This document shows, piece after piece, positions 1-6,999 of a stretch of DNA of 14,035 nucleotides. Origin of the DNA: Pseudomonadales bacterium (GTDB taxonomy: Bacteria; Pseudomonadota; Gammaproteobacteria; Pseudomonadales; JAHEIH01); the NCBI GenBank assembly GCA_023255355.1, contig JALRIU010000242.1, forward strand, positions 1-14,035. Reading direction: 5' to 3'. Both the position numbers and the translations under genes were made by a program. The notes below the pieces were generated by a model. That model saw nothing but the letters and a program-made list of their open reading frames with translations. It did no database searches and was not told where the DNA came from. Each line of letters begins with the position of its first letter. Position 1 is the first letter of the stretch.

Positions 1-1
1 A

Positions 2-463
2 TTTGTTCCTCAAACTAAAAATGTATTTGCAGGTATGACAGTTGAAGAAAATCTAGAGATGGGAGCATTCTTAGTATTAGATGATTATAGACCTATTATT
101 GATGAAATTTATTCTCTATTTCCAATACTTAGAGAAAAAAGAAATCAATTAGTCGGAGAATTATCAGGAGGTCAAAGACAACAGGTTGCGTTAGGCCGCG
201 CTTTAATGATTAGACCTTCCGTTTTAATGTTGGACGAACCTACCGCAGGAGTTTCACCAATAGTCATGGATGAATTATTTGACCATATTGTAAAAGTAAA
301 AAGAACAAATGTTGCTATATTGATGGTTGAGCAAAATTCTAAACAAGCTTTGAATATTTCAGATCGTGGATATGTGCTTGTGACTGGTGAAAATAGATAT
401 TCAGGAACTGGTCAAGAATTATTAAATAATCCAGAGGTAAGAAAATCTTTTTTAGGTGGTTAA
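2..463 (+). CDS. livF: Branched-chain amino acid/amide ABC transporter ATP-binding protein, LivF type (5' end missing)
   Basis: This is the C-terminal two thirds of an ABC ATPase that would power a branched-chain amino acid, amide or urea importer at the inner membrane. The frame is open from base 2 and begins FVPQTKNVF, the Q-loop region, so the Walker A motif lies off the left edge; the ATG at 35 is internal. Visible motifs are the signature LSGGQRQQ, the Walker B stretch VLMLDEPTAG and the ending VEQN. LivF proteins carry VEQN where many ABC ATPases have a switch histidine, which favours LivF over LivG. The stop is 1 base from the next ATG, so the two genes form an operon. Codon use is strongly AT-rich (many AGA and TTA), unlike everything right of base 890. 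The ABC assignment is secure; the substrate is not. Confidence 0.93.
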   Translation, partial: FVPQTKNVFAGMTVEENLEMGAFLVLDDYRPIIDEIYSLFPILREKRNQLVGELSGGQRQQVALGRALMIRPSVLMLDEPTAGVSPIVMDELFDHIVKVKRTNVAILMVEQNSKQALNISDRGYVLVTGENRYSGTGQELLNNPEVRKSFLGG

Positions 464-464
464 T

Positions 465-905
465 ATGGATTTTTTAAACGCAATCATACTTCTGCTGAAC
501 TATATATTTATTCCAGCTTTAACATATGGTTCACAACTAGCTCTTGGAGCAATTTTTGTGACACTAATTTATGGAATTTTAAGATTTGCTAATTTTGCAA
601 CTGGAGACATGATGTCTTTTGGAACCATGGCAACGATTTTATTTACATGGTACTTTCAATCTTTAGGTGTTTCTTTAGGTGTTTTACCTACTGCTTTATT
701 AGCTATCCCATTTGGAATTATTTTGATGATTCTGTATATGCTTTTAATAGATAAATTTGTCTTCAAATATTATAGACATCAGAAAAGCCCTCCAGTTCAG
801 TTTGCAATGGTAAGTATTGGTGTCATGTTTGTAACACAAGCAGTGGTAAGAATTATTATTGGACCTAGTGACAGAAGATTTTTTGACGTATTTCGTCCGG
901 AGTGA
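465..905 (+). CDS. livH: LivH-type ABC permease, 3' end lost at a sequence joint
   Basis: This is the N-terminal half of a LivH-family inner-membrane permease, partner of the ATPase just upstream. I chose ATG 465 (MDFLNAI) because AGGTGG at 453-458 sits 6 bases before it; a GTG at 456 is also open. Hydrophobic segments fill most of the protein, and ANFATGDMM matches the LivH family motif around ANFAHGDLM. The family usually has about 290 residues; here the homologous part stops after GPSDRRFFD (base 887). The last six residues, VFRPE and the adjoining codon, come from foreign sequence, and the frame ends at TGA 903-905. The gene is therefore truncated, not naturally short. AT-rich codon use matches the upstream gene. 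The family call is firm; the substrate (branched-chain amino acids, amides or urea) is open. Confidence 0.88.
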   Translation: MDFLNAIILLLNYIFIPALTYGSQLALGAIFVTLIYGILRFANFATGDMMSFGTMATILFTWYFQSLGVSLGVLPTALLAIPFGIILMILYMLLIDKFVFKYYRHQKSPPVQFAMVSIGVMFVTQAVVRIIIGPSDRRFFDVFRPE

Positions 906-2115
906 ATGGAAGATCTGGACCGCCTCGAGCGCTCAACACTTCGTGTGTCAACGTCCGCCCGTCTTTCAATGTCCAAGTTACTCGCGTGGGGCGATCATTG
1001 GGCCATTCGGGAATTGGCTCGTAAGGTGACGTAGAGACCCTATGCCTTAATGAAACTACACTGGGCTCCGATAAGACTTCTGCCGAAAATGCTGCAAATC
1101 CTCCCTCGCGTTTTAAAGCGGATGCCGCGGCGATATGTTGGATAGAGAACTTCCCGGCAATAGTCGTGGTAGGATCTGGATTATCCATAACACGAGCTTT
1201 TTCATGCGTCTCAAGATGAATGGTTTGTATTTCTGATGGATCCGCTTGCTCGGCCAATTTGAGGTTAGCTTCAATCGTTGCATGGCCATATTGGCAGCAT
1301 GCAAAAACTTTATGGTATCCGTCAGATATGGCCCAACTTTGGCCTAACTCTGAACATAATTCATCTGCATTAGGCTTGGCGCCAAATGCGTCAGCATAAA
1401 CATCGTGTAGTGCCGTTGGCAAACCAACTATGCCGTGACTGGCCCAGTCTACTGAACGCAAAGCGGTTTGCGCTGCTATCCCCGGCCAGATGTTTCGACA
1501 AAGAGAGCCTAAGATTGGATGCGTGTATGGGCCAGGAACAACCATGGTTGCTGCACTAGATATAGCTCCAACGGTTATGCTTTGTTCAGTGCGGCGGAGG
1601 GCACAAACTGCTGCCGCCGCTCCCACAGCGGCGAGTGAGCCATGTGGATGCAACACCAGATTAGGAAACGTAAAAGCCCGGGCCACACGGGCAACGGTTT
1701 CATAGCCAAGAACAAGAGCCCTGAGTAGTTCTTCAGTTGTGTGGTTTTCAGCTTCTGCTTCGGCCAGCAAAGCAGGCAAACAATAAATGCCTGCATGGCA
1801 TATGACGCGTCGATACCCTTCATCGAGCTCGGCCCAGTCTGACGCACATCCGTTCGCGAGAGCAGCAGAATAGCGATCTAGTTTTTGCCCTTTTCCGTTG
1901 AAAAGCGTTGCTTCTGGTTTTCCTGCACTTACAGCAACGCCTTCTTGAAGAGATTGAAGTTCAGGTTCGTCGCGTGCTGCAACCATCGCCCCAATATCGT
2001 CAGAAAGAACCAATGAGGCTCGCTTTTGAACTGGAACCGGGATATCTTTCCATTCTGTTGTTGATGTGAAAGCTACTAATTTCTCTAAAGCACTCGCTAC
2101 AGATTTCGCATGCAT
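865..2115 (-). CDS. MmgE/PrpD family protein, C-terminus truncated at the joint
   Basis: A member of the MmgE/PrpD superfamily, whose known members include 2-methylcitrate dehydratase and cis-aconitate decarboxylase; these handle small carboxylic acids in the cytoplasm. The start ATG at 2115 is preceded by a good ribosome site (GGAGG, 6 bases away). Typical features are the segment around residues 87-101 (ANG...DWAELDEGY, where many relatives have a DFDD motif), HPHG at 156-159 and the region YHKVF.CCQYGHATIEA at 267-283. The protein should run to roughly 440-460 residues; only about 410 are genuine, and the last few (IFCH) come from the neighbouring segment. It lies 1 base after the hydrolase gene at 2117-2797, so the two are co-transcribed. 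Family is clear; substrate unknown. Its neighbours argue for a role in a nitrogen-containing acid pathway and not in propionate metabolism. Confidence 0.88.
   Translation of the reverse strand: MHAKSVASALEKLVAFTSTTEWKDIPVPVQKRASLVLSDDIGAMVAARDEPELQSLQEGVAVSAGKPEATLFNGKGQKLDRYSAALANGCASDWAELDEGYRRVICHAGIYCLPALLAEAEAENHTTEELLRALVLGYETVARVARAFTFPNLVLHPHGSLAAVGAAAAVCALRRTEQSITVGAISSAATMVVPGPYTHPILGSLCRNIWPGIAAQTALRSVDWASHGIVGLPTALHDVYADAFGAKPNADELCSELGQSWAISDGYHKVFACCQYGHATIEANLKLAEQADPSEIQTIHLETHEKARVMDNPDPTTTIAGKFSIQHIAAASALKREGGFAAFSAEVLSEPSVVSLRHRVSTSPYEPIPEWPNDRPTRVTWTLKDGRTLTHEVLSARGGPDLPFTPDEIRQKIFCH
876..890. other. Joint between two unrelated DNA segments
   Basis: The AT-rich liv segment and the richer catabolic segment meet here. 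Reading from the left, LivH homology ends at RRFFD (bases 873-887). Reading from the right on the minus strand, the MmgE/PrpD protein is typical up to PFTPDEIRQK (about 880) and then loses its last few dozen residues. The run TTTTTTGACG at 879-888 could belong to either side, which would be the microhomology expected at a chimeric assembly joint or an illegitimate recombination. No insertion sequence, repeat or tRNA is visible at the site. Confidence 0.8.
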
Positions 2116-2116
2116 T

Positions 2117-2797
2117 TCACACCTCCGTTTTAATAAGACTGATTATTTCGGAGGAAGTGTGAACGTCCGCATATTTAGCATTCATGTCCCACAGGTTTAC
2201 TGCATGCGAAGTTGGTGACCGGTCATAAACAGCATCGTCAGGTACTAATACTTTAAAATTGTACGCGAAAGCATCAGTTACAGAACTCCTTATACATCCG
2301 CTCGTGGTGCAACCTGTCACAACAAGAGTATCCACATTAAGGTCGATTAAGTGGCTGACCAAAGGCGTGCCGAAGAATGCGCTTGGATGTTTTTTGGGTA
2401 ATAGTATGTCGCCCGAAATTGGTGCAATTTCTTCAACAAATTCGTAGCCTTTTGAGTCAATCCCCATGATTGATGGAATTTTCTCGGCTAGTCGCCCTCC
2501 ATCAGTAGCTAGATTTTTTGGCGCAACGTGAGGATACAAAATTGGAAATCCCCTATCTCGAAAAAGTGATACCAGCCGTTTGATATTCTCAACAGCGCTC
2601 CATCCGACATCACCGCAGGATGTTGGATACTCCTTAATAGCCTCCCAATAGGGCTTTGGCGTCGTTCCAATTGTGCGGTACTGAACATCGATAATCAGTA
2701 GGGCAGGGCGTTTTCCTATACTTCCTTGACCCCCAAAACCTGCTTCTTTGTAACGCTTTTTTTCATCGTCAGTGATTACTTGGTCCCAGGCTGCCAT
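2117..2797 (-). CDS. Isochorismatase-family cysteine hydrolase, N-carbamoylsarcosine amidase-like
   Basis: A cytoplasmic alpha/beta hydrolase that should cleave an amide or N-carbamoyl group and release ammonia (plus carbon dioxide for a carbamoyl). The expected catalytic triad is visible: Asp37 in LLIIDVQ, Lys135 (or 136) in LPKKHPSAFFGT, and Cys168 in VVTGCTTSGCIRSS. The GCTTSGC block and the SAFFGT block resemble N-carbamoylsarcosine amidohydrolase and maleamate amidohydrolase more than true isochorismatases. I chose ATG 2797 (MAAWDQ) because GGAG at 2806-2809 lies 8 bases upstream; GTG 2806 is possible but overlaps that site. At 226 residues the length is normal for the family. It leads a two-gene operon with the MmgE/PrpD gene. 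The other hydrolase of this family (3724-4404) belongs to a different subgroup, so the pair probably acts on different intermediates. Confidence 0.9.
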   Translation of the reverse strand: MAAWDQVITDDEKKRYKEAGFGGQGSIGKRPALLIIDVQYRTIGTTPKPYWEAIKEYPTSCGDVGWSAVENIKRLVSLFRDRGFPILYPHVAPKNLATDGGRLAEKIPSIMGIDSKGYEFVEEIAPISGDILLPKKHPSAFFGTPLVSHLIDLNVDTLVVTGCTTSGCIRSSVTDAFAYNFKVLVPDDAVYDRSPTSHAVNLWDMNAKYADVHTSSEIISLIKTEV

Positions 2798-2957
2798 TGC
2801 ACGCACTCCAGATCATCATAACAGGACTTAAGGCGAAGTTGACGGAACTGATTACATCATGTCAAGTCACACAGTTGCGGATGATATCTCGCTTGAAGAA
2901 AAAATTAAAAACTGAACGATCCAAGGCGATCACGTTCAAGCAATGGAAGTTCTTGAT
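2798..2957. promoter_or_regulatory. Divergent promoter region between hydrolase/PrpD operon and SnoaL pair
   Basis: This 160-base gap separates a minus-strand operon from a plus-strand gene pair, so it must hold promoters for both. It contains an imperfect dyad at 2837-2865, described separately. I found no strong paired -35/-10 set: TTGACG at 2839-2844 on the plus strand and TTGACA at 2865-2860 on the minus strand resemble -35 boxes but lack good -10 partners. No other coding frame or hairpin is convincing. Confidence 0.5.
2837..2865. promoter_or_regulatory. Candidate operator: AGTTGACG-N15-TGTCAA (copy 1)
   Basis: TTGAC at 2839-2843 and GTCAA at 2861-2865 form an inverted repeat with a 17-base spacer. 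The same repeat with the same spacer recurs at 7940-7968 upstream of the deacetylase operon, extended to AGTTGACG on the left and TGTCAA on the right. The site is centred about 55 bases before the hydrolase start at 2797. A shared regulator site is an inference; because TTGAC also resembles a -35 box, overlapping divergent promoters are the alternative. Confidence 0.4.
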
Positions 2958-3344
2958 ATGAACAATGAGCAACTGATTAATTTGGTGTTAAGATATTTTT
3001 CTGCGGTTGATAGAGAGGATATTGATACTCTTCTAGGAACGCTGACCAGTGATTGCTTATTTACGGTCGAAACGCACGGAGTGCGGTTGCAAGGGCACGA
3101 TGCAATAGAAGGCATGTTCCGCAGGTTATGGAATAGCCATGCTGCGGTTTTACACCATGAGTTTGAGTTCGTTTCAGATGCGGAGACAAACCGCATTGTT
3201 GCGCGCTTTCAAGTGGATAATACTGAACACGATGGAAGCCACACATTGAAGTCAAACTGTAACTTTTTTGAGGTGCGGGACGATAGGTTCTGTGCTGTTG
3301 CCGTGTATATGACAGGTGAAAATACGTTGGAATCCGCTCAATGA
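2958..3344 (+). CDS. SnoaL/NTF2-like protein, first of a sister pair
   Basis: A small cytoplasmic protein (128 residues) of the SnoaL/NTF2-like fold, a cone-shaped barrel used by ketosteroid isomerases, polyketide cyclases, dehydratases and also by non-catalytic subunits. Evidence is the N-terminal helix pattern LINLVLRYFSAVDREDIDTL, the following DCLFTVETHG strand, a G.DAI..MF helix and the C-terminal strands ending YMTGEN. I chose ATG 2958 because GGAAG at 2945-2949 lies 8 bases before it; ATG 2943 would add five residues and lacks a ribosome site. Its stop overlaps the start of the next gene by 4 bases (ATGA), so the two are translationally coupled. Both share HH-D/E-F (LHHEFEF here), LKSN and YM.G.NT, so they arose by duplication. 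Substrate unknown; an isomerase, dehydratase or accessory subunit is possible. Confidence 0.85.
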   Translation: MNNEQLINLVLRYFSAVDREDIDTLLGTLTSDCLFTVETHGVRLQGHDAIEGMFRRLWNSHAAVLHHEFEFVSDAETNRIVARFQVDNTEHDGSHTLKSNCNFFEVRDDRFCAVAVYMTGENTLESAQ

Positions 3345-3721
3345 CTTCAGGTGATTTGACTAAACTTTCTCAATCTTATTTTTATGCTTTAGACCATAAA
3401 AATTTAGTTAGGTTAGGTAACCTTTTAACCGATCAATGCGCCTTGATAATTGAAACGCACAATTTGCGTTATAGTGGCAAGACTGAAATATTAGAGCTTT
3501 TCAGAAGTCGCTGGGAAAATTCAAAAATAAGTGCAGTACATCATGATTTTAAACACATTGTTGATGTCCCCGCTAAGTGCATCGTAACAACTTTCAAGGT
3601 CACTTACTCTGGACCTGAAGCCCCGCCTGTTAAGTCAAACGCTAATATTTTTCAGATCCAAAACCGCTTGATATCAACAATTCAAATTTACATGGCTGGT
3701 GCGAACACAGTTCAATCGTAA
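3341..3721 (+). CDS. SnoaL/NTF2-like protein, second of a sister pair
   Basis: A 126-residue SnoaL/NTF2-like protein, clearly paralogous to the one immediately upstream: IETHNLRYSG aligns with VETHGVRLQG, VHHDF with LHHEF, VKSNANIF with LKSNCNFF, and YMAGANT with YMTGENT. Its ATG lies inside the ATGA overlap with the preceding stop, which favours equimolar synthesis and a mixed dimer. Base composition differs: the line 3361-3420 is about 23% G+C against 45% in the matching part of its sister, so the two copies have drifted differently or one arrived from elsewhere. It ends 2 bases before the convergent stop of the hydrolase at 3724. Catalytic residues cannot be assigned without a structure; it may be an enzyme or a non-catalytic partner. 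Confidence 0.84.
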   Translation: MTSGDLTKLSQSYFYALDHKNLVRLGNLLTDQCALIIETHNLRYSGKTEILELFRSRWENSKISAVHHDFKHIVDVPAKCIVTTFKVTYSGPEAPPVKSNANIFQIQNRLISTIQIYMAGANTVQS

Positions 3722-3723
3722 GC

Positions 3724-4404
3724 TCAAGTATGTGAGAGTAGTTCCATTACTTCTTCGGTACTACGCACTTTACCAAACAAACGTTGAAAGTTGCGCATCG
3801 TATTGTGGTGGAGGTCCTTATGTGTCGTCGCGCAAGCATCTTCCACGATGGTGACATCGTAACCTCTATCAGCAGCTTCTCGCGCAGTCGTTTCGACGCA
3901 CATATTGGTCGAAACGCCAGTTACAAAAAGAGCGTTGCACCCAAGTGTTCTTAGAAGATGATCTATTCCTGTAGATGCAAATGCACCAATGGTCGTTTTT
4001 CTCACGATGTGATCATTTGGGCCGGGTTTTAGTTCATCTATAATTTCGTGAGATCGCGACCCTATGAAATTTTTCATGTCTAGAAATAATTCACGCATGT
4101 GAACAGGAGCATCTCTGCAATCGGGCATCGCTGCGCCGATTGTGATATAGATAATATGGCCGCTGGCTTTCCGAATGGTGTCAATTAGGCGTAAATTGTT
4201 TGGAATTACCAATTCATGAATGCGTTGAAAGCGCCAATCTGTAATTGTTAAACCTTCGCTTTTCATGCGCTGCGCTAGTGGTCCATCTCGATGCCCAGTC
4301 GCATATTGCATATCCACAATAAGCAACGCCGACTTGGTTGGGTCAATAGGGCGCACATTGTTGTAGGCTTGAATATAATCGGCAGTCTCGAGAACATCAG
4401 TCAC
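3724..4404 (-). CDS. Isochorismatase-family cysteine hydrolase, RutB/biuret-amidase-like subgroup
   Basis: A second amide-cleaving cysteine hydrolase (226 residues, normal length). The triad is Asp31 in ALLIVDMQ, Lys136 in IVRKTTIGAF and Cys169 in FVTGVSTNMCVETT. The TNMCVE.TAREA..RGYDV...DA pattern is typical of the RutB (ureidoacrylate amidohydrolase), biuret hydrolase and nicotinamidase-like branch, unlike the GCTTSGC type at 2117-2797. It starts with GTG at 4404 inside a GTGA overlap with the AtuA stop and is the last gene of a five-gene operon. A natural role would be hydrolysis of a ureide or amide made by the deacetylase/allantoinase-like proteins encoded upstream. The exact substrate cannot be read from the sequence, and naming it rutB would be unsafe because no other rut genes are here. 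Confidence 0.9.
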   Translation of the reverse strand: MTDVLETADYIQAYNNVRPIDPTKSALLIVDMQYATGHRDGPLAQRMKSEGLTITDWRFQRIHELVIPNNLRLIDTIRKASGHIIYITIGAAMPDCRDAPVHMRELFLDMKNFIGSRSHEIIDELKPGPNDHIVRKTTIGAFASTGIDHLLRTLGCNALFVTGVSTNMCVETTAREAADRGYDVTIVEDACATTHKDLHHNTMRNFQRLFGKVRSTEEVMELLSHT

Positions 4405-5804
4405 GTCTGATCTCCAATTTTTTCTATTGTAACGGGAAATAGCTGCTCTAGAGCGCTCCAGTCATCTAATTCTAAGAGGTGGTATATTGAAAAAGTAAAA
4501 GCCTCACCCGCATCTAATTCAGGTGGAGTAATCGGAAATGCCAGATTGCCTCCAGTGGCCGACCTTCCGGGAAAACCGAAATGCAACAATTGTTGTCTGA
4601 AAGTTGCCAAAACTAACTTAGCTTTTTCAGAATTTTCAGCGATACATTCACACAGCAGAAAAATTTCTCGCGGCAAATTAACCGGAGGTTCAGGCCAATC
4701 TGTTACTCCGTCAATGCCGTAGTGCCTTATATTCAAACTCCACTCGCTGAATGGAATGATTTCCCTGACAACCTCTTCAACTTTATTTATGATATTTTTA
4801 CTCTGCTTTATGAAATTGATGTCTGCATTTCCTGCGAGCATGACTGCCCGACTTCCCAGTTTTCGGGCGCCTTCTATTTTTATCCAGGGCTTGTCAGCGG
4901 CTTGCCAAGTTGCTCCTGATATTTTCACGCGCCTTTCGTCGATGGCTTCATATTTTGCATGTTTTAGGCATGCACGGCCGTTGGGTTCATGAATAAAGTA
5001 GGGATCAGACTGTTCGTAAAGTGCGTGGGCGGCTACGGATGTCGGAGTTGCGTGCATGGCCTCATTCATACTCTCGACCGTAAAACTGTCGCCGTCGAAA
5101 GTGGCGAGCATTGCATCACGCCCACCAGGTTCACAGCACAATGATGTACACTCAAGAATTTTCGCCATATGCACAGCGACGCCGGTGGGGAAGCCTAACA
5201 TCTTTGGTATTACTGCAAACGGAGCGGTGTCGCATGCCCTTCCAGCTACAATCACGTCTGCTCCCAACTTTAATGCGCGTTCGAACGGTCCCATACCTGC
5301 TTGACCGACAATTACTTCGGTTTGTTTGAGTGTGTTTTCATCCAAGTCAATTGGACCAATGGGCTTAAGTTTTTGATTTAGCAGTGAGTGTTCAACTAGA
5401 TCATGTGGGATGACGGAGCGGATGATGCCGAGTTTAAAATGGAGTTTGTCTTCGACGGCAATTTCTTTCAAAATTTTAAGAACAACGTCTAGATGAACGT
5501 CCGCTCCTGCTGTCCCTGCACTTCCTATTAGTAAGGGAACACCCAGCTGTTGCGCGCCATGAAGAACCAACCGCATATCTGAGCGTACTAAAACTTCCGG
5601 AGCTGCGATTTTGTCGGTTGCTAAATACGTTGGTCCTGGATCAACAGATCCCATATCTGCCGCTATAACATGCGGTTTAGATTTGATTCCGCGCTCAAAG
5701 CTCTTCTTGGGAATTCCAAAGCCAAGTTGCCCTGAAGCAGATAATATCCTTAATGGACCTGGGTTTTGTTCCCGCAATTTAAGCAGCCGTTCAAGCGCGC
5801 TCAT
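4401..5804 (-). CDS. AtuA family (DUF1446) protein
   Basis: A 467-residue cytoplasmic protein of the AtuA family, named after the acyclic terpene utilisation cluster of Pseudomonas, where its reaction is unresolved. Recognisable blocks are SASGQLGFGIP at 22-32, AADMGSVDPGP at 48-58, GSAGTAGAD at 94-102 and GADVIVAGRACDTA at 181-194, all glycine-rich loops expected around an acid or nucleotide pocket. The ATG at 5804 overlaps the DUF4387 stop (ATGA), and its own stop overlaps the next gene (GTGA). AtuA and DUF4387 proteins are frequently encoded side by side, which supports one functional unit. The surroundings point to a small nitrogen-containing acid instead of terpenes. Family assignment is strong; function is not known. 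Confidence 0.87.
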   Translation of the reverse strand: MSALERLLKLREQNPGPLRILSASGQLGFGIPKKSFERGIKSKPHVIAADMGSVDPGPTYLATDKIAAPEVLVRSDMRLVLHGAQQLGVPLLIGSAGTAGADVHLDVVLKILKEIAVEDKLHFKLGIIRSVIPHDLVEHSLLNQKLKPIGPIDLDENTLKQTEVIVGQAGMGPFERALKLGADVIVAGRACDTAPFAVIPKMLGFPTGVAVHMAKILECTSLCCEPGGRDAMLATFDGDSFTVESMNEAMHATPTSVAAHALYEQSDPYFIHEPNGRACLKHAKYEAIDERRVKISGATWQAADKPWIKIEGARKLGSRAVMLAGNADINFIKQSKNIINKVEEVVREIIPFSEWSLNIRHYGIDGVTDWPEPPVNLPREIFLLCECIAENSEKAKLVLATFRQQLLHFGFPGRSATGGNLAFPITPPELDAGEAFTFSIYHLLELDDWSALEQLFPVTIEKIGDQT

Positions 5805-6103
5805 ACTAAAATCCCCAACAGTGGTCCATGCTGTTGACTGCCGTACACATCACGGTCACCTGGCGAACCGGCTATAATCTTACGCCTAAGAACTATCTTT
5901 ATGGCCAAAGCAGTTTGATATGGAATGATTTCCAAGTCAGCGATTTTACAGCCATACCTCTGGCAAACAGAATTTGGCGTTAGTGATGAGAGGCCCAGAA
6001 CAAATTCTTCATCAGTATTGAACAAAATATCTATTGTTAGCAGTGTGGGGCCTGCGTTTTTTGAACGGATAATTTTAGCGACATCTGCCAAACTCCTTTT
6101 CAT
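5801..6103 (-). CDS. DUF4387 family protein, probable AtuA partner
   Basis: A 100-residue protein with the hallmarks of DUF4387: IIRSKNAGP at 11-19, TALAIKI at 64-70 and the C-terminal block GSPGDRDVYGSQQHGPLL at 79-96. No biochemical role is established that I know of. I chose ATG 6103 (MKRSLADV) because it sits in an ATGA overlap with the preceding stop and matches the usual family start; GTG 6115 and ATG 6109 are in frame but would extend into the upstream gene. Its stop overlaps the AtuA start by 4 bases, so the two products are coupled in translation and likely form one complex. The conserved SPGDxDVYG and QQHxPLL motifs are polar enough to line an active site, which is inference. Confidence 0.86.
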   Translation of the reverse strand: MKRSLADVAKIIRSKNAGPTLLTIDILFNTDEEFVLGLSSLTPNSVCQRYGCKIADLEIIPYQTALAIKIVLRRKIIAGSPGDRDVYGSQQHGPLLGILV

Positions 6104-6999
6104 GTCCATCCCCACAAGTGTCTCAAATGATTTGATACTTCACCCGCAGTAGCTTTCCATATCCCGTCTATGTTCGTTAAGTTTTGTAGCGCCATTTTAA
6201 GATATCTAATCCTATGTGGCTGTCCTATCACCCAGGGGTGCAGAGATAAAACGAATGAACGGCCGCCTTCTTTTGCGAGGCTGATTGCAGCTTCATTAAC
6301 CAAATCAGGATACCTGTCGTTTGGCACTTTACGTAGCCATAGCGCCGTAACGTCATCCCATTCCATTTGGTTCGGGATAGATAGAATAGGAGGTTTCGTA
6401 GTCATCGGATATGGTTGATCATCATTCGGCCAATCAAGGATGTATTGATACCCCGCGTCGCTTAATAAATGCGGAGTCCTATCGCTTTCACCGCTGTCTG
6501 GGCCCAACCAGCCGATCGGCTTTATGCCTAAAACTCTTTCAAATGTGTCAGTGGTACGAGTTATTACCGCCCGTTCTTCTTCTTCATTCATCGCTGAAGA
6601 CAGCATTCGTGTCTGTGCTTCACCGTGTGCCACAAATTCATATCCCCGGCCTCGGAATTCATTAACAAGTTCAGGGTAACGCGATAACGCCAATGAATTT
6701 GCAGCTACTGAGACCCTCATTTTGAAAGCGTCGAGTAATTTAAGAATTCGGAAAACGCCTACTCTGTTGCCATATTCTCTTTGAGTAAATGGTCTATATT
6801 CTGGGAAGTAGAAGCCATATTCCCCCGTAAATCTATTGTCCCTTATCGCTTGATCAGGTGGCTGCAATTCCCAATATTCCAAGTGTAGAAGGACTGTGAC
6901 CGCAAGTTTTTTGTTGCATGGCCAGTCAAGAGGCGGCCTACGCGTGATTGGTGAAAACTCGTAAATATCATGATCCATTCCTCTACGGGGTTTTGTCAT
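6100..6999 (-). CDS. Polysaccharide-deacetylase fold protein, PuuE allantoinase-like (second of a sister pair)
   Basis: A 299-residue NodB-homology protein of the branch that includes PuuE, an allantoinase recruited from polysaccharide deacetylases. Shared landmarks with its neighbour are RPPLDWP near the start, Glu41 in LHLEYWE where classical deacetylases have an aspartate, YGNRVGVFR at 76-84, VAHGEAQ with His125, DWPNDDQPYPM from 189, and SLHPWVIGQPHR at 252-263. No signal peptide is seen, so it is cytoplasmic and unlikely to act on polysaccharide. At the position of His129 in the sister protein it has Leu133, so metal or substrate binding may differ between the two. It starts with ATG 6999 in an ATGA overlap. 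Ring opening of a cyclic amide or ureide is the best guess; allantoin itself is not shown. Confidence 0.87.
   Translation of the reverse strand: MTKPRRGMDHDIYEFSPITRRPPLDWPCNKKLAVTVLLHLEYWELQPPDQAIRDNRFTGEYGFYFPEYRPFTQREYGNRVGVFRILKLLDAFKMRVSVAANSLALSRYPELVNEFRGRGYEFVAHGEAQTRMLSSAMNEEEERAVITRTTDTFERVLGIKPIGWLGPDSGESDRTPHLLSDAGYQYILDWPNDDQPYPMTTKPPILSIPNQMEWDDVTALWLRKVPNDRYPDLVNEAAISLAKEGGRSFVLSLHPWVIGQPHRIRYLKMALQNLTNIDGIWKATAGEVSNHLRHLWGWT

Noticed and set aside
865..905. Apparent tail-to-tail overlap of the permease and PrpD genes
   Set aside because: Both ends lack their family's normal C-terminus, so this is two cut genes and not a natural overlap.
1575..1847. Second minus-strand frame within the PrpD gene
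   Set aside because: Shadow of the real frame; the PrpD motifs lie in the other frame.
4756..4992. Plus-strand open frame inside the AtuA gene
   Set aside because: Hydrophobic-looking but antisense to a family-conserved gene, with no ribosome site.
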